Below are positions 1 to 10,855 of a stretch of 64,000 bases of DNA, piece after piece (within the stretch, counting starts at the first letter, position 1; each line of letters begins with the position of its first letter). Source of the DNA: Branchiostoma floridae (lineage: Eukaryota > Chordata > Leptocardii > Amphioxiformes > Branchiostomatidae); the NCBI RefSeq assembly GCF_000003815.2, contig NC_049995.1:15042444-15106443 (forward strand). Direction: 5' to 3'. Position numbers and translations under genes: made by a program. Below the pieces are notes generated by a model. The model did no database searches, was not told where the DNA came from, and worked only from the letters and a program-made list of their open reading frames with translations.

Positions 1-167
1 TCCTTGAATGTAAATATAGATAGTTACATTATACAAAACATTGTTGTCCTTTTAAGGGCCATATCATAGCGTAGATATTACCAGTAATCTCTGCGCTATT
101 GTCGGGACTTTCTAGATAATATTAAAGTATGTTTCCCAGTCTGAAATGCAACGGTTTATCCGTGCAG

Positions 168-3100
168 GAGTCGTACAACACCCCGTGGCACCAGGCACGG
201 CTTGCCGGGGAGATGTTCACTCTGTTGGTCGTACTGCTCATCCTCTACGTCGAGGTATAACAATAATTTCCCTAGACTTTGTCCTGTATTGAGTACGGAT
301 AGTTTTCTTAACATTCTTCTTTACTCCGTAAATAGTTTCATCAGGTTAATAAATACTAATATATTTAAGGCCTCGAAACACAACCAAAGTAGTACTCACT
401 TCCAACGTTGCAATATCTGTCAGACACCATCATCAGGGTCAGAATGGCTGGATCTCTTGAAACGTTGAAAGTGAGTACTACTCTTAATGTGTTTGAAGAA
501 CTTAACTGTACGATTCTTCTTTCCTTTTTATCATATGATGCTAGCAATATTAGAAACCTTTTCGTACGTATGTCGACCGTCAATAGGCCGGTCTGGTTCA
601 TGTATCATTATCATCAGAACGCTACAGTGGCGTAGTGACGATCGACTACAAGTCTTATACAGGGATTTCTAATCGGCCGTCACGGTCTGATATACGTCTT
701 CGTCATACTAACTCGGGTGCTGTGGATTTTATTGATAGCTTATTCATATTATATATCTGACATAGGAGAATTCTTGTACACAACCAAAATTAAACTTACT
801 TGCTTACGTTTCGGTGTCTATCAGACACCTTTCTCAGAGCTTCTGACTGGAGTTCTGCTTCTCGTCGCTATATGTAGCCGATGTAGGTGGCGCTTTTGCG
901 ACGAGAAGATTATCCCAAATGTGTCCAAGTTTGTATCCCCCCTTGTCCCGATTCATCACTGGGGCTGACTTTCTTATCCATACCGCCTCTTTAATTCACC
1001 TGAGTCGTCTGTTGTCTACCCTGTCTATGACTATGGTCCCCTCCCAATCAATCTTGAATTTCAATTTTTTAAAAAGCTGTGAAAACCAAGTTTTACGTAA
1101 GTTTAATTTTGGTTGTGTACAAGAATCCTCCTATATCCTATATTCTACCAACCTGATGAAATTATTTTCGGCATATTATATATCTGTTTTCAGATATCTG
1201 ACATTATCCACGTGAAACCACAAGCTTTCGGGATTCTCAACGGAGTCGGGAACGGACCTTTCCGTTTTCTGAGGTACTTGAAAATTATTTATTATTTGTT
1301 TGGAACTTGCCACTGCGGAGACCTTTTTCAGGCAGCTTCTACAAGTTTGCCTTCAAACGTTTTGAAATTTAGCATTTATCATCTTGAATCATAATTCAGC
1401 TGTATTTTCTGTAGTCTCTAATGGGTTTTCTACTTCTCACAAACATTGTCAGATTCAGATTACCTAGAATTGTACAAATCTTTTGTCATAAGCGTAAGAC
1501 ATATTGCATGTAGTGCATAAAAGCTTCTTTGTGTTTGTACAACCCGTGTTGAAACTTATAACTTTCATTACAGCAGTTTGAAGTGAGCATATTGCTTTTG
1601 TGGTGGATTTTGTGTGTCTTTCAGACTAAGACCCTTCTAGCGTTGAGTAAAAGGAAAGTGAGAGAGAAACGTTTTCTTCTATCCCAGCCTGTTATACAGT
1701 TGTGCGGTGCTGATTCTACTGGTATTCCGGTTGACGGACCACCCCCGGGAAGACGTGGTCATGTCCCTAGCCCTGGTGTTCGGCTGGATGTTACTGCTCT
1801 ACTTCTCACGGGGCAGCGAAGCTCTGGGGCCGTTCACTGTCATTATCCAACAGGTACGCACATACATAACAAGCGTTTTCAGCTAGTGTAGACATAAGGA
1901 CGTTGTCATGTCCCTGGCGTTGGTGTTCGGTTGGATATTATTCCTTTACTTCTCACTGGGTAGCGAAGCTCTGGGGTCGTACACTGTTATTATCCAACAG
2001 GTAAATATACCTTGCACGATAAGATAATGTAGTTGTGGACATAACAATACTCCTTGTCCTGGTGTTCAACGGGATGTAGAATTGACAAGGATGTGGCGAT
2101 GCCCTTGGTGCTGAAGTTCAGCTTGATGTTTCTGTTGTGGTTTTCATGGGAAGGTAAACCTAGAAGAAGTACTCTCGTCTGACCCCCTTAACTCATCTGA
2201 CAATACCTAATGCACCCTTCTCACTATGGGCAGCCCTTTCCTCCCACACTCGATAAATTGTAATATCTTTGACTATGTTTTCAATTTTATTAAAATGACC
2301 GGAAGATTTACTTAATCTGATTTGATTGGTAATGCCAGCCTTTATGCGCTCTAGCCCGTTTATGTCGTTATTATTCTTGTTATTCTTATGTTGCCAAATG
2401 ACTTAGTTTATGTTCATGTCATCTTAAGTTATACGTCTCGTTATAATCTCAATTTTGTTACTTTTGATTGTCATTGTATGTGATATACAGAGCAGAAGAC
2501 CTCCATAAGCTCATTGTGAGCTTCTTGTCCCATGCTCAAAAAAATGAATGCGAATAAAATAAAATAAGATAAATAATAAAGTCCTCTAATCATTCACTGT
2601 TATCACAGTACCCAACGGCTGTAGAAAAGGGAGTGGGTGGGTAGGTGGGGGGCTCTTGCTCTTCCATCGCTTCTAAAACAGGAGTCAAACTGAACCTGTA
2701 GATATAGCCAACACAGGTATTTAAGTACTTGTACAATAATAGTAATTGCAGTTCATTGCACATGTGTCTGATGTTTCTACTATTTACTTCCTCTAGATCC
2801 TGGCCGGGGATATCGTTCGCTTCTTTGCCGTCTACCTTGTCTGTCTGCTGGGATACACGGCAGGTAGGTGATCGGATTATTCAACTGACTTATGTTGGTA
2901 CCTTCCGATTGTATGATTGTATTGTACAATTCGTTATATCTGGTTTGGTTATGGCCGTATCTAATGAGAGTTTTGTCTTTCAGTCGGTCTCTCCCTTTCC
3001 AATGTTTTTACTTCCTAAAATAAAAGAAGCCTTAGTCAAACAGATTTACATTTAGGTACTCATTATCCCAAGGATACAACTGGAACATTGCATTTAGAAA

Positions 3101-5165
3101 GCAAACACGTTTCTTCTCAACTCCACGTTTCTAGCCTAACCACTAGGCCATCGACGCTCAAATATAACAGTAAAGGTACGGGTTTAGTGTTAAAATTAAC
3201 GTTGTTCCTCTGTTTTTCTACAGCTTTTTATATCACATATGAGCAAACGGAAGAATACATCGAAAAGTTCTGTGACTTTGAGCACACGATGCTGACCCTG
3301 TTCAAACTCACATTTGGGCATGTTATATTTCCTTTTCTATCTTTTCATCGTCTTGTTTTGCATTTCAGCGTTCTATATCACGTTTGAGCAGGCGGACGAG
3401 TACCTGGAGCAGTTCCGTGACTTTGAGCACACGATGCTGACCCTCTTCAAGCTCACATTTGGGCATGTTATCTTTCCTTTTCGATCTTTTCATCGTCTTG
3501 TCTTGTTCTTCAGCGTTCTACATCACATTTGAGCAGGCTGACGAGTACCTCGAACAGTTCCGAGACTTTGAGCACACCATGCTGACCCTATTCAAACTGA
3601 CCCTCGGCGTTGAAGACGTCACGGTTCTGGACAAGGCCCCCAACCCCGCCATGGCGGTTGCCTTGTTTGTCAGCTTTCTCATCTTCTCCTTCCTCCTGAT
3701 GACCAACCTGCTAATTGGCATGATGGGAGAGACGCTGTCCAGGGTGTCCGAGGAGAAAAGGGATCTTTGGAAACTGCAAGTAGGTATTGGTTGCTTATTT
3801 AGCACAAGCACATGAATTTGATAAGCGCACCGTGTCGCCTATACTCTTCTCCATAACCCTTTTTCTTTTTCTTCCTTGCACGGGCTTGGTGGCCAAATTA
3901 CATCTACTAAACTTAAGGCATATAATTTTCTATTTCAAATTCATCTAATTTTTTTCACATTTTTCCTCAGCGTGCCTGCCTGATCCTCCTTTTCGAGCGG
4001 CGGCTGCCCAGCTGCCTGCGGAGGCCGGCAGGAGAGTACGTGGACGTGCCGGGGTTCGACCCTAACACCAGATACCTCAGGTAAGGGCTGGTACGTGCTA
4101 ATCTCCAAGCAGATCCTACAGTCGCATAAGATAGCTATCAAAAGCTGGCAGAGGAGTAAAACCGGCCTAGGAGTGTGTTTCGCTACTACAAGGCAAATGG
4201 ATAGTTGGGCAGTATCTTATGCCATCGTAGGATCTGCTTGGGGATCAGGTACATGCATTAGTTTGACCTTGCTCGTCAGTATCGTCAGTGGGTATTCTGA
4301 AAGACACAAAGAAAACATGATTCAGGAATTTGCACTTCAGTAAGATGTTGGATAAAGCCACTGGCAACTAGTACTATTAAAACAGTACTGATTAGATGTT
4401 TTGTTCCCATATCTAATTATTAAGACTTTGCGTAGTTTGTTCATTTTACCGATCAGTTTTATGTTTCTGTTTATTTTTATCTCAAACACATTATCTTAAT
4501 ACTAATCGACCTGTTGACTTGATTTCACCCATTGTATATGAACAAATACGAATTGTGTTGGTGGTGGTAAAGATAACACGTCAATGCAGTCAATAAAAAA
4601 GGCATAGTATTACAACAAATCAATCAGTCAGTAGATTTATCCATATTTTTATCCCATGAATTATAGGGTAAAGATCCTGGGGGAGCTGGAGGCCCGCAGT
4701 GAGGTGAAGTTTAAGCGGGCTCCAGCCAGACAGGGGCCAAATAGTGGAACACTTATGTGATGCTAGAATCCACCAGTCAAATTAGTCTATCTATCAATAT
4801 ATCTGTTTATCTATAATCAATCTATTTTGATTTATTATTTAGGGTAAAGATCCTGGGGCGAACTGGAGGCGCGGAGTGAGGTGAAAATTAAGCGGGCCCC
4901 GGCCAGACAGCGCCCGTCTGATGGAACACTTAATATGTGATGTCAGAACCTATCAATATATCTATTTACCTATAATCAATCTTGTGTTTATTCAACATAT
5001 AGGGTGAAGATCCTGGGCGAGCTGGAGGCCCGCAGTGAGGTGAAGTTTAAACGGGCCCCGGCCAGACAGCGCCCGTCCTTCCAGCGGTCCGTAGTCGGCT
5101 CAACCAAATCAGCCAAGATGCGCGCCATGGTGGACTACTGGCGCAAACAAACTACCAGTCTATAA
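168..5165 (+). CDS. TRPV5/6-like cation channel, 3' part (S2 to C-terminus)
   Basis: Exons read as 168-254, 1194-1273, 1688-1853, 2797-2863, 3514-3779, 3971-4080 and 5003-5165; splice phases agree and give 312 residues to the stop at 5163. The 5' part lies outside the window. Segments match the TRPV5/6 order: RLAGEMFTLLVVLLILYVE (S2), GNGPFRF followed by LLYSCAVLILLVFRL (S3), VVMSLALVFGWMLLLYFSRG and LGPFTVIIQQ (S4), ILAGDIVRFFAVYLVCLLGY (S5), AFYITFEQ, a pore region GVEDVTVLD, then MTNLLIGMMGETLSRVSEEK (S6 and the TRP-box side), and a basic cytosolic tail with FERRLPSCLRR. Known members are plasma-membrane Ca2+-permeable channels. The pore lacks the exact vertebrate TIIDGP filter, so selectivity cannot be stated. 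Several exons have truncated duplicate copies nearby. An alternative acceptor at 139 would extend the first exon. TRPV membership is firm; TRPV5/6 rather than another invertebrate TRPV subtype is likely. Confidence 0.85.
373..486. mobile_element. Short fold-back element (CACAACC family)
   Basis: Ends AGTAGTACTCACTTCCAACG and CGTTGAAAGTGAGTACTACT are near-perfect inverted copies. The interior TCTGTCAGACACCATCATCAG matches the elements at 11380-11625 and 760-1171. It lies in a TRPV intron. Confidence 0.65.
760..1171. mobile_element. 412-bp CACAACC-family insertion with 15-bp target duplication
   Basis: The direct repeat CATATTATATATCTG flanks the insertion (745-759 and 1172-1186). Inside, inverted ends ATTCTTGTACACAACC and GGTTGTGTACAAGAAT, with a TCAGACACC motif, mark the family. 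Insertion ended 22 bases before the S3-side TRPV exon at 1194, next to its acceptor tract. Confidence 0.75.
1892..2000 (+). pseudogene. Partial duplicate of the TRPV S4 exon
   Basis: A second copy of the S4-coding half of the exon at 1688-1853, reading DVVMSLALVFGWILFLYFSLG and ending at the same CAACAG|GTA donor. A TAG acceptor just before 1892 gives the same phase as the real exon, so it could be spliced as an alternative. It lacks the S3-coding half, so the product would miss a membrane segment. A third, much more decayed copy can be traced around 2045-2140. Confidence 0.6.
3224..3513 (+). pseudogene. Two truncated tandem copies of the TRPV pore exon (145-bp period)
   Basis: Copies begin at 3224 and 3369, each directly after a CAG acceptor; the intact exon begins 145 bases later at 3514. 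Each copy encodes AFYITxEQxxEY...FEHTMLTLFKLTFG and then runs into intron-like sequence (GCATGTTAT...) with no convincing donor. They supply two decoy acceptors in front of the real exon and look like products of a 145-bp tandem duplication that took the acceptor and the first third of the exon. Confidence 0.75.
4099..4247. mobile_element. Inverted-repeat element, AATCTCCAAGCAGAT family
   Basis: Ends TAATCTCCAAGCAGATCCTA and TAGGATCTGCTTGGGGATCA are inverted copies enclosing about 110 bases that include GGCAGAGGAGTAAAA. The element at 50130-50289 has the same ends and interior motif. It sits in the last TRPV intron. No coding capacity. Confidence 0.75.
4667..5002 (+). pseudogene. Two tandem copies of the TRPV last exon
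   Basis: Copies start after acceptors at 4667 and 4843; the full last exon starts at 5003. The first keeps VKILGELEARSEVKFKRAPAR and then ends in a different short tail (QGPNSGTLM stop), so it could serve as an alternative terminal exon. The second carries an extra G after ATCCTGGG that shifts the frame to an early stop, so it is broken. Confidence 0.7.
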
Positions 5166-5545
5166 AAAAAAGTAGTATTCACCTGCAGTTCCAGAGCAAG
5201 CTGCTAGGGGGCCCAAACATACATCACCTCTTCCTTACATCACTACTGGCGCAAACAGACTACCAGTCTATAAAAAATTATTCCCCTGCAGTTCCAGAGC
5301 AAGCTGCTAGGGGGGCAAAACATCACATCTTCTTTACATCAATCCTGGCGCAAACAGACTACCAGTCTATAAAAAATTATTCACCTGCAGTTCCATAGCA
5401 AGCTGCTAGGGGCCCAAACATACATCACTTCTTCCTTACATCACCTCTGGCGCAAACAGACTACCAGTCTATAAAAATCCCCTGCAGTTCCAGAGCAAGC
5501 TGCTAGGGGGCCCAAACATACACCAAGTCTTCCTTATATCACAAG
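5137..5545 (+). repeat. About 100-bp tandem repeat of TRPV terminal codons plus 3' UTR
   Basis: Four copies start near 5137, 5246, 5345 and 5447. Each begins CTGGCGCAAACA(G/A)ACTACC, contains CAGTCTATAAAAA, and continues with CTGCAGTTCCAGAGCAAGCT and a short pyrimidine-rich tail. The first copy is the real end of the TRPV coding sequence and its stop; the rest are duplicated 3' UTR. The CTGCAGTTCCAG...GCTAGGGG stretch recurs near 21290, so the unit also contains part of a dispersed repeat. Confidence 0.8.
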
Positions 5546-7130
5546 CTACCTGCCACCAAAAAAAATCAAGACCATGGCATGTCTAGGTCAAAAGATACAA
5601 AAATAGAATGTCTGCTGCAGTACTAAGGTCACATACCAGGGGGCCCAAAATTGACATTGACCTACCCACATACCAAACATCATCGTAATCCATCCAGAGG
5701 TTCTAGCGTTGTGCTGACTACAAATATCCGGAAACACAAACACACAGACAGACACACCTAAAAAACTATACATGCATTTTCATGCTGGTAAATAAGGATG
5801 TGAAATTGATAAAAGTCACAATTTTAGATAGTTAGCTGCCCAGTGACTCAAATGCATGGTTCGTTGATAAGATCATCCAATAAACAAAGACGTTTAAAGA
5901 ACTAGAAAGGTCTATACTAAATCTTCCGTTATTGAAAATATGACTTTTTTATGGTTTATTAGAGGAATCTTGGAAAAAAATACGCGTATTCCATATTTCA
6001 CGTTTCAGAGGGAAGTCCCACATACACGCTAAAAGCGTCTTTCTTTTAGTTAGAACATCATTCTTAACGGAGAAAGCTTCCTCATGATTGCTTTCCTGAT
6101 GGGTATGATCTATACAAACATTTCAAGGATAAATTAAACAGACATCTGTATTATTAACTGTTTTTGTGGTTGGCTTCTAAGTAGATAAATAGATTGAATG
6201 AAAGACCTTTATTATACATTTATGCTCCAACAAGCTAAGTACAGGTCGTAGCGATAAGGCACAAATTCATTTACAGAGACTACTATGTGCTAGTATGTAA
6301 CGTTACAGGTTCAACTTCTTCTCGCTTCTTAAGACAGTTGTAAACATAATAAGGGCAGATGTAATCAATAATACAGGATTGATCTAGTTGCATATATATA
6401 TACCATGTTATATATATATATATATGCAAGTATATCCTTCAATGGATGCTATCGACGCTTCCGTTTTCAATCCCATACAGCGAGAGTACCCTTTGGAACT
6501 GAAAGGCTTTTCAATTATGCATCAACAGATGAGCACGTCTACGTGCCATTTCACGAGTAGCGCAAACCACTTTGCTAATATCCCGGGACCTTCACACTAC
6601 TGTGTGGCATGCGAGCACTCCTGCGTGTTATTAGGGCCTTATTTTCAACAGTTAAAGTTAAGGCAACACTGACTTAGTTTAATGGATGACATCCTTTGGC
6701 AAAATTCAGTAAAAAATTGCTACTAAACCACAGTCCATTCTTTTCCAAGCTTGATTTGTCCTGTGTTCACCACTAGTAAGACTGTAATAGACAATCAACA
6801 TCATTTCAATCATGTTTATATTTCCCTTCTTGTTCAAAGAGGGAACAAGGGCGCTTTGGCCACATGCCCTGACCATGTGCCCCTTCCCTGGAGAGCAGAT
6901 CCTCTGGGAAGCATAGAATTCTGATTGATCAGGGATGCTATTGGGTGACAAGATGCCACAGTTTTTTTTTTTTTTTTTTTTTTTTTTAGAACAGGGGAAC
7001 TCAATGCGCGGTTGCCATCCATAAAGTTAAGTCCGTGTGGCCTGAGGCTTATTAGTTGTCCAGTTATACATCAGCAGCGTTGTTTGACGAGTACGCCCAC
7101 CTTGTGACCTTCTCGCCATTCTGCGACATA
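5546..7130. other. Intergenic: dispersed-repeat tail, TA and T tracts
   Basis: No supportable gene. 5570-5765 matches 22183-22350 (both contain CATACCAGGGGGCCCAAAA and a run of CACA), so it is a dispersed repeat. AATAAA at 5879-5884 could serve the TRPV transcript. A (TA)n tract lies at 6392-6425 and a poly-T run at 6961-6987. Short open frames here show no recognisable domain. Confidence 0.6.
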
Positions 7131-7279
7131 CGTGGCGAACTTTACGGGCCATCGTGACGTCACGCGTCGGCAGTATGCACCAGTCACGTGATCAGACCCG
7201 GTAGATAGTGTCTGACTCCGTTCGTGAAGGATCGTGTTTTGCGCGGGACTCTGAGGATTGCCGGCCGAATCTGCTCATG
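7130..7279 (+). promoter_or_regulatory. Candidate promoter and non-coding first exon of CBM48 gene 1
   Basis: CpG-rich stretch with a full CRE palindrome TGACGTCA (7155-7162) and an E-box CACGTG (7185-7190). It is followed by a candidate untranslated exon ending at a good donor (CTCATG|GTAGGT, 7279/7280). The first coding exon of gene 1 begins right after an acceptor at 10855, so an upstream untranslated exon must exist; this is one candidate. The duplicated TATA units at 9358-10024 are rivals. Confidence 0.45.
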
Positions 7280-9357
7280 GTAGGTCTCAGGGCTTATTCA
7301 TTACGAGATGTTTCCTTGTACACAGCTTGTTGATCGGATGCTTTGCTAATGGTTAATATTAATATTGCGTAGACGTTGCCCAGTCCATAGGTGTAACTAT
7401 ATTTGACAGAGATATTATTTAGCTCAATGGTATGCCTAACGAAACTACTTATGGATCAAGACATGTTTACTAGGTGTTTCCCTTTAGATGCTTTTCATAA
7501 TCGGGTTGTTGAATGAATGCATTGCTAGTGGTAATGTTATTAGCATAGATTTTATTTATTACACTAATGCCATCACCTTTGTTTACACCAGACTAAATGT
7601 AACTTCTAAAGGGGTAATCTATTTGTATTGAGATGAGAAGAATACTATATAAATAGACATTCATTGCTCAATTCATAGGTGTGATGATATTCGGCGTAGA
7701 GACATTATTTCTCACTCAATGCGTCAAGCAGTTAGCACCCTAGATGTTTAAACAATGATACTCCGTTATGGTTGATGACATGACATACTATGTGGAGAAG
7801 AAAAAAAGGACTGCCTGCTGGTATATGGTTTTGTAAGTGCATTTTAAGGTTTAAGATAGTCGGGTGTGCCTATTCAGTACGCAAAAAAAGGTCACAGACA
7901 GTCATTGGCCCAAATTCTAGACCAAGGATGATCGAGTTTTCCCAGCGTTATATAGACTGTTGTGACCTACTTACGAATATAGCGTGTCCAGAACTGGTAG
8001 TTTGTCGTATAATTGAAAATCACAGGACTTTGGGTCTAACATTACAGTCAAACCTTCACATAGAGACTAAGTGGACTGGAATGAAATGTTTTAACTAGCC
8101 AGGGAGATCCCTGACGCCTGGCTCAATGGAAAACAAACTAAGGGACCACCAAAAATTGGTCACAGACTCACAGCACAATATGGCTGCTGCATATTTGACT
8201 GTATCAAGATTCTACCTTTGTAGCATTTTAAGAATCTAAAAATGCAAGATTGATGTTTTGCCAGCTGCACTACTAGTATAGAAGTATACATTATTAATGT
8301 TTTAAGCCTTTACATGAACGTCATGTTGCGCGGCCTATGGGATTAGAATTTATTGCTCTGACAGTGAAATGTCTGCATCAATGGTATTCGTCTTATCACG
8401 CGAGCTTCATTTATTTTATTGTTAGGGCACAGGCTCGGCATCCAGCTCTATTGTTCTTTTTTCTTGGATCGTTGTATAAAAGAGAATACGTTTTATGCAG
8501 AAAAAAATACTAGCAATATCAAGGCGTTTTGTAAAAATGAGTATTTTAGATGTTATTGATATCTGCAACTCTTATGATAACGTGCCAACGTGTAGCTTAT
8601 AGCCATCATGGGTAATTTGTGGGCAGCTAATCTTCTTGGACTTCGGAACATACAAAGATGCAAGTCGTACAAATTACAGAAAATTTCAATAACCGGTCAA
8701 AAATTTAAACAACCAGTTTAAATGAGATGCAGATAAAGGTGAACTTTATTGGCAACATCTTTGCATTAAGACTTTAACATTTGAATCCCGCCATACGTGA
8801 ATGGCCGCTAGATAATCGTGTCATGTAAAAAGCATGTAACAGCAAGAGTAATGTAAGTCGTATTCACGTGCGACAGTGCTGTACACTGTCCTGGCCTACG
8901 TGCAATAGGAACATTAATAATTCATCAGTTTTGACTAGATACAAACTTTCCCTGCCCGTTGTTATCATAAAGGTACAAGTAACCTTTTCTCTGGACGTTA
9001 ACTACTATCACAATTTTGCTCATTTGTACCTCAAAGTTGTTAAGTGCATATATTTTACAATCATATTGCTGCTTCAAAGTAATAGGATCTTTTCTTGACA
9101 CTTAGTGTATTTTTGTCCACATTCACACCACTTATTAATTATATTTTGTTTATAAAATATCATTAATGATTATTAAAATCAAATTATTTTTAGTACATGC
9201 ATTAAGTTTTACATATTACGTTAAGATACATTAGGTCACTGGACATCGAATTTTATTCAGTGCAGTTATTTTATAATCACTTTTCCAAAGGGCGACAACA
9301 TTCCCTTGGCCTTGATATTGAGTACATTTCCCATTCTCCTCACGTGTACGTTTATCG
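7280..9357. other. Non-coding DNA upstream of gene 1 coding exon 1
   Basis: AT-rich sequence with no supportable gene. The longest frame (7790-8098) encodes nothing recognisable. If the 7279 donor is real, this is intron 1 of gene 1. Confidence 0.5.
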
Positions 9358-9498
9358 GATTTGTGCCTACGTGCGCTCAGACGCTTTGTGGCCTACATTT
9401 ACACCGAGTCAATGACCGGGAGGTCGTTCTCGACTATATAACACAGTCAAATGATTTTATTGACCTTTAGTCTGATTAGGGTTATTTTAGACAAAAGT
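9358..9498 (+). promoter_or_regulatory. Duplicated TATA/donor unit, copy A
   Basis: Contains GAGTCAATGACCG, TATATAA at 9435-9441 and, 62 bases after the TATA start, a donor-like AAAA|GTATGTGA at 9497. It is about 85% like copy B at 9892-10030. It could be an alternative promoter with a mini first exon for gene 1. Confidence 0.4.
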
Positions 9499-9635
9499 AT
9501 GTGATGTCTGCAAGCGTTGTCTGTTTTAAGTAGCCAACTTTAGCCCCCAGATTCAACGAAGACAGACGCACAGAGAGATCACTTTGACTTTATTAGAATT
9601 GTATAGAGGGCAATATGTGAAATCTAGGCATATAT

Positions 9636-9720
9636 ATATAGAGAGAGAGACACACACAGAGAGAGAGACACAGAGAGGGAGAGACGGATAGGTAGGTAGA
9701 TATACATGAACTTGATGAAG
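9636..9720. repeat. GA/CA-rich low-complexity tract
   Basis: Runs of TATA, GAGA, CACA and GATA lie between the two TATA units. Confidence 0.8.
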
Positions 9721-9891
9721 ATACAGATATAGATATATACACAGTTATCCGAGATCTTTTTCCCAAGTTCACTTAAAAAGATCCTTGAAACATGTATGTT
9801 TTCAATTATCAAGTTAGATATTACATAACACAAAACAACAAGTCAAAGTCAACGGCCCGACATTGATTTTTACATGAGTTTGATTTCCCTT

Positions 9892-10030
9892 CAACGTGCG
9901 CCCAGACGCTTTGTAGCCCACATTTACGCCGAGTCAATGACCGGAGGGTCGTTCCCGACTATATAATACGGACAAACGATTTTATTGACCTTCTGTCTGT
10001 CTAGAGTTTATTCCTAGCATTGGTATGTGA
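9892..10030 (+). promoter_or_regulatory. Duplicated TATA/donor unit, copy B
   Basis: Same layout as copy A: GAGTCAATGACCG, TATATAA at 9960-9966, and a GTATGTGA donor at 10023, 63 bases after the TATA start. It lies 0.83 kb before the gene 1 start codon. Equal TATA-to-donor spacing in both copies suggests a preserved unit rather than chance. Confidence 0.4.
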
Positions 10031-10855
10031 TTAAAGAAAAAAGGTGGTTGTTTATACCATCACTAGATTTTTACAATATTATTCTCACTTAAAGTCACTT
10101 GTGTTGGGTGTAAAATGTAAACTACAGGAAATGTGTAGGTCCTTTGAAATTATGTCATTTAGAAAAGATCATAAAACTCTGATATTGTCTTCTAAAAATA
10201 CATTAGAGTACATGTATTCTGTTTCTAATTTACGTAGTATTGCAATTATTCTCACTAAAAGCCATTCTTGTTGGGTGTAAACTAAAGACAATGTGTATGA
10301 CATTCGAAATCATTTTTATTTCTTTCCCACGGTCAGTTAGAAAAGATCATAAAAATCCGATTTGATCTTTTAACAATACATCAAGTTACATGTATTATGT
10401 TGATAATTTTAATATTCTAAGTTTGATATATATTCCATCCAATAAAACGGATTCAAGCCAAAGTCAAAGTAGGACGATTCGATATCGGAATCTGGCTACC
10501 TAACATGCATTTGATTGAAAACATTGATTTTCTTTTAACGGTCACACAGGGACTTTACACAATCTGCTGGGATTCAAAATCAATTACGTGATATCGGGCT
10601 ATTCCATTGCTCAAGCTGTAGGGAGAGGGGGTCTTAATCTGTGTATAATCAGTGGCATTCGACATCGTAATAACGACATTAAAGATCGATGATGATAATG
10701 ATGATGACAATGGTTGCTACAATAAAAGCTTGTTGGAAAAAAAGTAAAAAAACACACATTTCAGTCAACGTTCAAAAAGCATCACTGTAGAATTTTCACC
10801 AAAATTTACATATTCTTTGCACCTCTTTTTATTGTATGTTTATCATCAATTACAG

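Noticed and set aside
1583-1891. Open frame through the TRPV S3/S4 region in another frame
   Set aside because: The homologous TRPV residues are read in a different frame from 1688; this frame is incidental.
7790-8098. 102-codon open frame
   Set aside because: No recognisable domain, no splice context, and AT-rich surroundings.
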